A DNA stretch of 5,365 nt from an uncultured Bacteroidales bacterium (GTDB lineage Bacteria > Bacteroidota > Bacteroidia > Bacteroidales > Bacteroidaceae), in NCBI GenBank assembly GCA_937901185.1, contig CALCHR010000054.1, positions 1-5,365 of the forward strand, given 5' to 3'. The translations under genes and the position numbers were made by a program. Shown piece after piece: positions 1 to 5,151 of this stretch. Each line of letters opens with the position of its first letter. Within the stretch, counting starts at the first letter, position 1. The notes below the pieces were generated by a model that saw only the letters and a program-made list of their open reading frames with translations, was not told the origin of the DNA and did no database searches.

Positions 1-937
1 CACCCATCATTTCTACGTGAGCAGGAACTGAAGAAGAACCAGCGAATTGAGCATCACCGTGCATTCTACCCATAGTATCTGTCATACCATAAGAAGCTGG
101 ACCAGCAGCAACGTTATCTGGGTGAAGAGTTCTACCAGTACCACCACCAGAAGCTACTGAGAAGTAAGGCTTACCAGCGAGTACACGTTCCTTCTTGTAA
201 GTACCGGCTACAGGGTGTTGGAAACGAGTAGGGTTAGTAGAGTTACCAGTGATTGATACGTCTACATCTTCCTTCCAAAGGATAGATACACCTTCGCGTA
301 CGTCGTCAGCACCATAGCAGTTTACAGCTGCACGAGGACCGTTGCTGTAAGCGATGCGCTGTACTTCATTAAGTTCGCCTGTGAAGTAGTCAAACTTAGT
401 TTGTACGTAAGTAAAGCCATTGATACGGCTGATAATCATAGCAGCGTCCTTACCAAGACCGCAGAGGATGCAACGCAATGGTTTGTCAGCGGGTCTTGAC
501 TTGTTAGCCATTTGTGCGATTTTGATAGCACCTTCAGCAGCAGCGAATGATTCGTGACCTGCGAGGAAAGCGAAGCACTTAGTGTCTTCAGAGAGCAAGC
601 GAGCTGCCAATTGTCCGTGGCCGATACCTACCTTGCGGTCGTCAGCTACAGAACCAGGCACACAGAATGCTTGCAAGCCTTCGCCGATATATTCAGCAGC
701 TTCTACAGCATTTTTAGCCTTTTCTTTCAATGCGATAGCAGTACCTACTACGTAAGCCCACTTAGCATTTTCGAAGCAAATCATCTGTGTTTCTTCGCAA
801 GTTTGATAGGGATCGAGTCCTGCTGCTTCACAGATTTGGTTAGCTTCTTCGATAGATGAGATACCGTGTGAGTTCAAACAAGCCAGAATTTGCTTGATAC
901 GACGGTCTTGACTTTCAAATTTTACTTCTCTAATCAT
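1..937 (-). CDS. GGGtGRT-family protein (function unknown), C-terminus cut by window edge
   Basis: I translated this frame by hand from the ATG at 937-935: 312 codons stay open to the window edge, so the stop lies outside. The protein carries the motif GGGTGRT at residues 264-270, followed by LHPDN, which is the signature that names the GGGtGRT family. It is soluble-looking, with no signal peptide or membrane segment. Cysteines are at 20, 36, 47, 54, 92, 121, 156, 159 and 207; 156 and 159 form a CxxC in LRCILCGLG, a plausible metal or redox site (inference). Family members are about this long, so only a short tail is probably missing. It is the second gene of an operon: its ATG is 20 nt after the stop of the IscU/NifU-like gene, preceded by a perfect Shine-Dalgarno. 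Frequent CGT, GGT, GCT and GTA codons, unlike the genes to the right, suggest strong expression. No reaction is known to me for this family; a role with the scaffold in metallocluster or sulfur handling is only inferred. Family assignment is firm, function open. Confidence 0.9.
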   Translation of the reverse strand, partial: MIREVKFESQDRRIKQILACLNSHGISSIEEANQICEAAGLDPYQTCEETQMICFENAKWAYVVGTAIALKEKAKNAVEAAEYIGEGLQAFCVPGSVADDRKVGIGHGQLAARLLSEDTKCFAFLAGHESFAAAEGAIKIAQMANKSRPADKPLRCILCGLGKDAAMIISRINGFTYVQTKFDYFTGELNEVQRIAYSNGPRAAVNCYGADDVREGVSILWKEDVDVSITGNSTNPTRFQHPVAGTYKKERVLAGKPYFSVASGGGTGRTLHPDNVAAGPASYGMTDTMGRMHGDAQFAGSSSVPAHVEMMG

Positions 938-947
938 AATTGCAAAT

Positions 948-954
948 CCTCCTT
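948..954 (-). promoter_or_regulatory. Perfect Shine-Dalgarno in the intercistronic gap
   Basis: The minus strand reads AAGGAGG here, 10 nt before the ATG of the GGGtGRT gene and 3 nt after the upstream gene's stop codon (960-958). It matches the anti-Shine-Dalgarno core completely. Bacteroidota genes usually lack such a site, and none of the other starts in this window has a comparable one. It fixes the start codon and suggests efficient internal initiation on the bicistronic message. Confidence 0.8.
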
Positions 955-957
955 ATT

Positions 958-1659
958 TTATTCGTGACGGGGGTCAATAGATTTAACAACACCATCTTCA
1001 GCCTTAGTGCGGCCATAGGTACCTGTTACACTCTTCAAGGCTTCGTCTGCAGGCACACCCTTCTTGATAGCGTCCATGAACTTGCCCATGTGTACAAATT
1101 CGTAACCACATACTTGGTCATCCTTGTCCAGGAACATCTTAGTGATGTAACCTTCAGTCAATTGCAAGTAGCGAGAACCTTTCACCTTAGTACCATAGAG
1201 AGTACCAGTTTGTGAAATCAAGCCCTTACCCAAGTCTTCAAGGCCAGCACCGATTACAAGACCGCCTTCAGAGAATGCAGACTGAGTACGACCGTAAACA
1301 ATCTGAAGGAAGAGTTCACGCATAGCTGTGTTGATAGCGTCGCAAACGAGGTCAGTGTTGAGTGCTTCGAGGATAGTCTTGCCAGGAAGAATTTCAGAAG
1401 CCATAGCTGCTGAGTGAGTCATACCAGAGCAACCGATAGTCTCAACCAAGCATTCTTCGATTACACCTTCTTTTACATTGAGCGTGAGTTTGCAAGCACC
1501 TTGTTGAGGAGCACACCAACCCACACCGTGAGTCAGACCAGAAATGTCTTTAATTTCTTTGGCTTGTACCCACTTTCCTTCTTCAGGAATAGGAGCGGGA
1601 CCATGGTTGGGGCCTTTGGCCACACAACACATGTTTTGTACTTCATGTGAATATTCCAT
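958..1659 (-). CDS. IscU/NifU-like iron-sulfur cluster assembly scaffold-like protein
   Basis: This 233-residue protein has an N-terminal region resembling the IscU/NifU-N fold that holds nascent Fe-S clusters. GWCAPQQGACKLTL (47-60) corresponds to the IscU stretch VGAPACGDVMKLQI, and ETIGCSGMTHSAAMASEIL (73-91) to its YGCGSAIASSS region, followed by GKTILEAL as in IscU GKSLDEA. Candidate ligands are Cys49 or Cys56, Cys77 and Cys106. Extra cysteines lie at 11, 12, 70 and 184. Differences from true IscU: the CGD motif (whose Asp is important for cluster transfer) is absent, the spacing to the third Cys is short (29 versus 43 residues), and about 100 C-terminal residues with no IscU counterpart follow. 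It is therefore a divergent scaffold, not the housekeeping IscU. No cysteine desulfurase, ferredoxin or chaperone gene is nearby. It is the first gene of an operon with the GGGtGRT gene. The ATG at 1659 has no clear Shine-Dalgarno but sits about 90 nt below a good promoter. Fold is likely; cluster type and client are unknown. Confidence 0.85.
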   Translation of the reverse strand: MEYSHEVQNMCCVAKGPNHGPAPIPEEGKWVQAKEIKDISGLTHGVGWCAPQQGACKLTLNVKEGVIEECLVETIGCSGMTHSAAMASEILPGKTILEALNTDLVCDAINTAMRELFLQIVYGRTQSAFSEGGLVIGAGLEDLGKGLISQTGTLYGTKVKGSRYLQLTEGYITKMFLDKDDQVCGYEFVHMGKFMDAIKKGVPADEALKSVTGTYGRTKAEDGVVKSIDPRHE

Positions 1660-1735
1660 GTGTGTAATTAAGTAAAAAATGTATATATTATATAATACAA
1701 AGTTGTATTTCTACTAATATTTTGGAATGTGTTAA

Positions 1736-1747
1736 GTGTTTTCACAC
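1736..1747 (-). other. Short GAAA-tetraloop hairpin near the predicted 5' end of the operon transcript
   Basis: On the minus strand GTGT-GAAA-ACAC forms a perfect 4-bp stem closed by a GNRA-type loop, extendable by two G-U pairs. It falls within a few bases of the start site predicted from the -7 box at 1757-1764. It could protect the 5' end of a well-expressed message, but a stem this short may be chance. Confidence 0.25.
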
Positions 1748-1756
1748 CCTTGTTTG

Positions 1757-1764
1757 CAAAGTTA
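1757..1764 (-). promoter_or_regulatory. Bacteroidota -7 box for the scaffold/GGGtGRT operon
   Basis: The minus strand reads TAACTTTG, then C, an exact match to the Bacteroidota -7 consensus TAnnTTTG. A TTTT (3 of 4 matches to TTTG) lies 18 bp upstream at 1786-1783 as a weak -33. A long A/T tract (about 1783-1810) sits beside it and could act as an UP-like element. Transcription would start near 1750, giving a leader of about 90 nt before the ATG at 1659. Confidence 0.6.
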
Positions 1765-1849
1765 GTATATTTTCTATAAATGAAAATTTTTTTTATATTT
1801 TTTTTATAAAGAGTAGCAGAATAAAAATAAAATCTTCTAATCTTTTTAG

Positions 1850-1857
1850 TAAATTTG
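1850..1857 (+). promoter_or_regulatory. Bacteroidota -7 box for dapA
   Basis: TAAATTTG followed by C matches the -7 consensus TAnnTTTG exactly. No good TTTG stands at the usual -33 distance; that region is A/T-rich with TCTTC. The predicted start is near 1864, leaving a leader of about 96 nt before the dapA ATG, long for a gene with no visible attenuator or riboswitch. Confidence 0.5.
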
Positions 1858-1959
1858 CATCGTGATATGGGCAAGGTTCATTGTCGTATGTACAAATCTT
1901 ATTTAGAGATGCGCTACACATTATTATATATAATATAGAGATAAAGGGACAACTTATAT

Positions 1960-2853
1960 ATGGAAAGAAATAATATCTTTAAGGGTGTTGGTGTTGCTTT
2001 GGTTACTCCATTCTTGGAAAATGGGGATATAGATTTTAAGGCATTACGCTCGCTTGTAGATTGTGTGCTTGCCGGAGGCGTGGATTTTCTGTGTGTATTG
2101 GGCACTACTGCTGAGACACCTTGTCTTTCTATAGCAGAACGCCAGTTGGTAATGGATGCTGTGGCGGAAGTTGTCTCCAAACGTGTTCCTTTGCTTTTAG
2201 GCTGTGGCGGAAATAATACGCGAGAGGTTGTTAGTTTTTTGCAGACAGCAAATCTTGAGGCCTATCAAGGTGTGTTGATTGTTACACCTTATTACAATCG
2301 TCCTTCACAGGAGGGATTATTTCTCCACTTTGAGCGTGTGGCTTTAGCTTCTTCTCTACCAGTAGTCCTTTATAATGTACCTAGTCGTACAGGCGTAAAC
2401 TTACAAGCTGAGACTACAATTCGTATAGCTAGTGCTTGTAAAAATGTTGTAGCAATCAAAGAAGCTTCAGGTAATTTGGAGCAGATAGAAAAGATAATCC
2501 AGGAAGCTCCGGAAGGTTTTGAAGTTTTAAGTGGCGATGATACTTTGACTTTGAAGATGATAAGTATGGGTGCTGTAGGCTGTATTTCTGTTATTGGTAA
2601 TACCTGTCCTGCTGAGTATACTTCTTTAGTACATGCCGCCCTTTTGTCTGATAATGAAACAGCACAACTTTGGCAATCACGTTTGGAAAACTTATATAGG
2701 CTTCTTATGCTTGATGGCAATCCTTCAGGAGTTAAGGCATTTTTGGCAGAGCAAGGAAAAATAAAGAATGTACTAAGATTGCCATTAGTTCCTGCTCGCC
2801 CCGAAACCCAAGAGATGATTCGTAAAGAACTAGCTATCTTAGCCTCTCTTTAA
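1960..2853 (+). CDS. dapA: 4-hydroxy-tetrahydrodipicolinate synthase
   Basis: A cytosolic (beta/alpha)8 lyase that condenses pyruvate with aspartate semialdehyde, the first committed step to meso-diaminopimelate for peptidoglycan and to lysine. At 297 residues it has normal family length. Against E. coli DapA the catalytic set is intact: Thr49-Thr50 (Thr44-Thr45), Tyr112 in YYNRPSQEGL (Tyr107), Tyr138 and Arg143 in LYNVPSRTG (Tyr133, Arg138), and the Schiff-base Lys167 in AIKEASG (Lys161). LSGDD follows as expected. At the lysine-inhibition site Asn85 and Glu89 are kept, but the E. coli His53 and His56 positions are Ile58 and Arg61, so feedback control is probably weak or different. The ATG at 1960 gives the standard N-terminus (FKGVGVALVTPF); a weak AAAGGGA stands about 11 nt upstream. 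It is a single gene; the lipid kinase 113 bp downstream has its own promoter. The related lyases of this superfamily (N-acetylneuraminate lyase, KDG aldolase) are less likely because the Tyr-Arg-Lys context fits DapA. Confidence 0.95.
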   Translation: MERNNIFKGVGVALVTPFLENGDIDFKALRSLVDCVLAGGVDFLCVLGTTAETPCLSIAERQLVMDAVAEVVSKRVPLLLGCGGNNTREVVSFLQTANLEAYQGVLIVTPYYNRPSQEGLFLHFERVALASSLPVVLYNVPSRTGVNLQAETTIRIASACKNVVAIKEASGNLEQIEKIIQEAPEGFEVLSGDDTLTLKMISMGAVGCISVIGNTCPAEYTSLVHAALLSDNETAQLWQSRLENLYRLLMLDGNPSGVKAFLAEQGKIKNVLRLPLVPARPETQEMIRKELAILASL

Positions 2854-2911
2854 GAAACTGCTGTGTGGTTCAAATTTCTGTAGTCAGTTTTATTCTACTT
2901 AGTGATTTACA

Positions 2912-2944
2912 TTTGGTAGTTACCGAGTTTTTTCCGTATCTTTG
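2912..2944 (+). promoter_or_regulatory. Two-box Bacteroidota promoter of the lipid kinase gene
   Basis: TTTG at 2912-2915 and TATCTTTG at 2937-2944 match the -33 (TTTG) and -7 (TAnnTTTG) consensus exactly, separated by 21 bp, the favoured spacing. This is the best promoter in the window. Start would be near 2951, giving a leader of about 16 nt without Shine-Dalgarno before the ATG at 2967. It makes the lipid kinase transcriptionally independent of dapA. Confidence 0.75.
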
Positions 2945-2966
2945 TGGAAAATAGTAGAGTCCAATT

Positions 2967-3992
2967 ATGGAAAAGAAGCGTGTATTGTTTATTGTAAATC
3001 CAATCTCCGGAGGAAAGAAAAAGTTCTCTATTCTAAAAGAAATAGAGAAAGAGATTGATAGCGCTTTTTTCTCTTATGAAATACAGCAAACAGAGTATCC
3101 CGGTCATGCTGAGATTTTAGCTAAGAAGGCTGCCGAAGAGCAAGTGGATATTATTGTTGCAGTAGGGGGGGATGGCACTATAAACGAAGTGGCTCGCTCT
3201 CTTGTGCATAGCAATAGTGCATTAGGTATTATCCCTTGTGGGTCAGGAAATGGTTTGGCACGCCATCTGCAAATTCCTATGGATATAAAGAAAGCTTTGC
3301 AGATTATCAACAAAGCCACTATCCATAGTCTTGATTATGGAAAAATTAATGGCATGCCGTTCTTCTGTACTTGTGGGGTGGGCTTTGATGCTTTTATTAG
3401 TCTGAAATTTGCGGAGAGTGGTAAACGTGGCCCTCTTTCTTATGTGGAAAATACACTTCGTGAAGGGCTAAAATACCAACCTGATGTTTATACCATAGAG
3501 ACAGAAAATGGCACAACAGAACATAAAGCCTTCCTTATAGCTTGTGCCAATGCCTCTCAATATGGCAATAATGTATTTATAGCTCCACATGCTTCTATGA
3601 AAGATGGTTTGATGGATATTATCATCATGGAATCTTTCAATACAATCGAGTCTCCTCAAATCATTTTACAGCTATTGAATAAGACCATAGAAAGCAATAG
3701 CCATGTAAAAGTACTTCAGGCTAAAAAGGTGCGTATTACACGCTCAAAGGAAGGTGTGGCTCATTGTGACGGTGATTTTTTTATGACAGGTACTACCATA
3801 GATGTAGAGCTGATTCAAAAAAGTTTTAATGTGGTAGTTAATCCGCGGGCAAAGTCCAAACAGAAATCCTTTGTGCAATCCTTTGCAGAATATTTTAATG
3901 AGTGGGTCGATCTACCTAATGGCATTATTAAGACAAAGGAGGACCTTATGCGAATTAACAAAAATATTTTAGAGAAAATCAAGAAGATTTAA
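2967..3992 (+). CDS. Diacylglycerol/sphingosine-kinase-family lipid kinase
   Basis: A cytosolic or membrane-peripheral ATP-dependent lipid kinase of the DAGK catalytic superfamily (YegS/DgkB/BmrU and sphingosine kinases), which phosphorylates a lipid hydroxyl. The N-terminal nucleotide domain shows NPISGGKK (11-18), VGGDGTINE (66-74) with the family GGDGT, and PCGSGNGLARHL (90-101). The second domain shows GVGFDA (137-142), ANASQYGNNVFIAPHA (194-209), DGLMD (213-217) and HCDGD (266-270). That last motif is normally DGE, whose Glu is the proposed catalytic base in DgkB; here it is Asp270. The GSGNGLA stretch is closer to sphingosine/ceramide kinases than to the GTxNDFA of YegS and DgkB. About 50 charged residues (from about 290) extend beyond the usual end. 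There is no signal peptide or membrane segment. It is transcribed alone from its own two-box promoter and ends at a strong terminator. The lipid substrate cannot be read from the sequence; diacylglycerol, sphingoid base and ceramide are all possible, since many Bacteroidales make sphingolipids. Confidence 0.88.
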   Translation: MEKKRVLFIVNPISGGKKKFSILKEIEKEIDSAFFSYEIQQTEYPGHAEILAKKAAEEQVDIIVAVGGDGTINEVARSLVHSNSALGIIPCGSGNGLARHLQIPMDIKKALQIINKATIHSLDYGKINGMPFFCTCGVGFDAFISLKFAESGKRGPLSYVENTLREGLKYQPDVYTIETENGTTEHKAFLIACANASQYGNNVFIAPHASMKDGLMDIIIMESFNTIESPQIILQLLNKTIESNSHVKVLQAKKVRITRSKEGVAHCDGDFFMTGTTIDVELIQKSFNVVVNPRAKSKQKSFVQSFAEYFNEWVDLPNGIIKTKEDLMRINKNILEKIKKI

Positions 3993-4027
3993 GGGCGCTT
4001 CTTTGATAGCGATGGCATATATAATAT

Positions 4028-4070
4028 AAAAAGCAGAGGAAAATTCCATAAGGAAAATCCTCTGCTTTTT
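4028..4070. terminator. Strong bidirectional intrinsic terminator between convergent genes
   Basis: A perfect 13-bp inverted repeat (4028-4040 with 4058-4070) has GC-rich core GCAGAGGA/TCCTCTGC and A5/T5 flanks, so an RNA hairpin with a U-run forms in either direction. Inside the 17-base loop a second stem, TTCC-ATAA-GGAA (4044-4055), can form. It lies 36 bp past the lipid kinase stop and 25 bp past the stop of the opposing winged-helix gene, and serves both. Confidence 0.92.
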
Positions 4071-4094
4071 AATTTTGACAATTTTCTGAAATTC

Positions 4095-4295
4095 TTATTT
4101 CAAAGAAGCTACAATGTCCTTTTCGATTTCAGAAACTTGGATTTTGTCTTCACGGAGCAACCAGCCTAAACCAAGGTAGATTTCTTTTTCTGTTTTGATA
4201 GCTGTTGCTTTCTTGAGTTCTTTACCGGTCATCTCGCCTTTTTCGTTCAAGGCATTCCAAATCTTTCCGGCAATCTCGCCTGCTCTTTCTTGCAT
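4095..4295 (-). CDS. Small winged-helix domain protein (DUF2582 type)
   Basis: A 66-residue protein that is a single winged helix-turn-helix domain and resembles the Bacteroidota family DUF2582 (PF10771). Helix 1 is about residues 3-18 (AGEIAGKIWNALNEKG), helix 2 about 22-30 (MTGKELKKA), the putative recognition helix about 34-48 (KTEKEIYLGLGWLLRE), and the wing about 49-58 (DKIQVSEIE). This is normal family size and includes no sensor or oligomerisation domain. Acidic and basic residues balance (12 each), unusual for a protein that only binds DNA, so protein binding is possible. The ATG at 4295 is the only sensible start; it has no Shine-Dalgarno and lies about 26 nt below the start predicted from the promoter at 4328-4360. 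It is a single gene, convergent with the lipid kinase. DNA binding and targets are inferred from the fold only; nothing in the neighbourhood names a regulon. Confidence 0.82.
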   Translation of the reverse strand: MQERAGEIAGKIWNALNEKGEMTGKELKKATAIKTEKEIYLGLGWLLREDKIQVSEIEKDIVASLK

Positions 4296-4327
4296 CTTGA
4301 TAAAATAATTTAATTGTTTAGACGATG

Positions 4328-4360
4328 CAAATTTACAAAATATTATGGTAATGACACAAT
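4328..4360 (-). promoter_or_regulatory. Promoter of the winged-helix gene
   Basis: On the minus strand TAAATTTG (4335-4328) matches the -7 consensus exactly, and ATTG (4360-4357, 3 of 4 matches to TTTG) stands 21 bp upstream as the -33. The predicted start is near 4321, with a leader of about 26 nt. It separates this gene transcriptionally from the lipoprotein gene upstream. Confidence 0.6.
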
Positions 4361-4371
4361 TTTATACCTTA

Positions 4372-4395
4372 AAAATATGTTTTTTAGCACATTTT
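4372..4395 (-). terminator. Possible weak terminator after the lipoprotein gene
   Basis: Reading the minus strand, AAAATGTG (4395-4388) can pair with CATATTTT (4379-4372) through one G-U pair around an 8-nt A-rich loop, and the 3' arm runs into a short T-tract. It starts 18 nt after the stop of the lipoprotein gene. The stem is almost all A-U, so it would be weak. Confidence 0.35.
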
Positions 4396-4413
4396 ATACA
4401 GTTTGACTATTTA

Positions 4414-5103
4414 TTATCGCCCTCTTTGGTAGCTTATTTCGTAGAAACAAGGATAAACATTATTCAGTGCATCGCTTTGTCCCTCTGTGCTAGGTACGAT
4501 TAGGCGCACTAAGGCTATGTCTTCTTCGGGAGCAGCTTGGCGACCTAGTCGGATAAATTGTAGGGGGATAAGCCAACCTGATGGTACAGAAGGAGATTGA
4601 TAAATATTTGTCATGATGCCACTTGTGAAAGAGGCGGTAAATACTCCGAAACTGTTAGTACATGTCATAACGTCCGGATAGGCTTCGTAAGCTAATGTTC
4701 GGTTTGTGGTCTGCACACTGTCTGCGGCAATGTTATATTCAATGTATCGCGTAATGATGGTTGCAGAATGGTTGTGTTCCAATTTGCTTCCTATTCCTTT
4801 GCGAACAATCTGCATATACACACCAGAGCCTTTGAACAGCACATATTCGTTTTGGGATACATCGGTAGTGCTGTCGTTGGCATAGAATTGTGCTTCAGAG
4901 ATTACTTTGATATTAGGTGCAACTTCTAAGAGTAAATCTTCTGATTCAGTGTCTTCTACTTTTATGCCATTCTTTAAGAATGCATTGATCTGGTTGCGCT
5001 CGCGCTCTCTGCGCTCTGCATACGTATCGTCCTCGTTGCAAGCAATCAATCCGGTGAGTAGTATTACTCCACTCAGCAATATGTATAAAATTCTTTTTCC
5101 CAT
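4414..5103 (-). CDS. Lipoprotein with degenerate FKBP-like C-terminus (DUF4827-like)
   Basis: I use the ATG at 5103 (229 residues). A frame open to 5133 adds ten residues, but its codons overlap the -7 box at 5123-5130, and the inner ATG gives a clean signal peptide. Residues 1-21 are a lipoprotein signal (MGKR, hydrophobic core, LIA) with lipobox Cys22. Cys22 is followed by NEDD, an acidic run like the Bacteroidota signal that sends lipoproteins to the cell surface. A basic/acidic helix (YAERRERERNQINAFL, 28-43) follows, then VISEAQFYANDST (67-79) and SGVYMQIVRKG (93-103). The C-terminal part (about 173-227: PSGWLIPLQFIRLG, RLIVPSTEG, PCFYEISYQR) follows the FKBP pattern of a GW segment, an isPs segment and a closing strand. 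The FKBP12 Tyr82 equivalent appears lost, so catalysis is doubtful. It resembles the Bacteroidales DUF4827 lipoproteins, a family with no function known to me. It is a single gene. Lipoprotein nature is certain, the family name likely, the FKBP link inferred. Confidence 0.8.
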   Translation of the reverse strand: MGKRILYILLSGVILLTGLIACNEDDTYAERRERERNQINAFLKNGIKVEDTESEDLLLEVAPNIKVISEAQFYANDSTTDVSQNEYVLFKGSGVYMQIVRKGIGSKLEHNHSATIITRYIEYNIAADSVQTTNRTLAYEAYPDVMTCTNSFGVFTASFTSGIMTNIYQSPSVPSGWLIPLQFIRLGRQAAPEEDIALVRLIVPSTEGQSDALNNVYPCFYEISYQRGR

Positions 5104-5122
5104 AACTTTATAAAACTGACTA

Positions 5123-5151
5123 CAAAGGTACAAATTTCTTAGAATATCAAA
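5123..5151 (-). promoter_or_regulatory. Promoter of the lipoprotein gene
   Basis: On the minus strand TACCTTTG (5130-5123) matches the -7 consensus exactly. TTTG (5151-5148) upstream matches -33, but with a 17-bp spacer, shorter than usual. Start would be near 5117, about 13 nt before the ATG at 5103, which supports that start over the one at 5133. A 10-bp palindrome, TTCTTAAGAA (5160-5169), lies just upstream. Confidence 0.6.

Larger units (their letters stand above)
1660..1959. other. AT-rich divergent intergenic region
   Basis: This 300-bp stretch separates the minus-strand operon from dapA. It holds a promoter facing each way (-7 boxes at 1757-1764 minus and 1850-1857 plus) with about 85 bp between them, filled by A/T tracts. 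Both predicted leaders contain an AT-only palindrome, TATTATATAATA at 1686-1697 and TATTATATATAATA at 1922-1935. A 68-codon minus-strand frame across 1668-1874 spans both promoters, is low-complexity and has no recognisable content, so it is not called. A 23-codon frame at 1867-1938 is discussed among the findings. I see no riboswitch fold. Confidence 0.7.

Noticed and set aside
554..859. 101-codon plus-strand frame opposite the GGGtGRT gene
   Set aside because: It is antisense to a clearly conserved protein and shows no domain or start signal; it arises from the codon pattern of the real gene.
1668..1874. 68-codon minus-strand frame in the divergent intergenic region
   Set aside because: It is low-complexity (Tyr, Ile, Lys, Phe rich), covers both predicted promoters and the A/T tracts, and has no recognisable content.
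1864..1959. Lysine riboswitch upstream of dapA
   Set aside because: The leader is under 100 nt, far shorter than the lysine riboswitch, and no conserved multi-stem pattern is visible.
2855..2890. Terminator after dapA (AAACTG at 2855-2860 with CAGTTT at 2885-2890)
   Set aside because: The stem is only 6 bp around a 24-base loop and lacks a clean T-run; too weak to call.
4907..5113. 68-codon plus-strand frame opposite the lipoprotein signal region
   Set aside because: It is antisense to the signal peptide and N-terminus of a well-supported lipoprotein and has no start signal or homology I recognise.
5104..5133. Ten-residue N-terminal extension of the lipoprotein
   Set aside because: Its codons overlap the consensus -7 box and predicted start site, and it would put a polar segment before an otherwise ideal lipoprotein signal.
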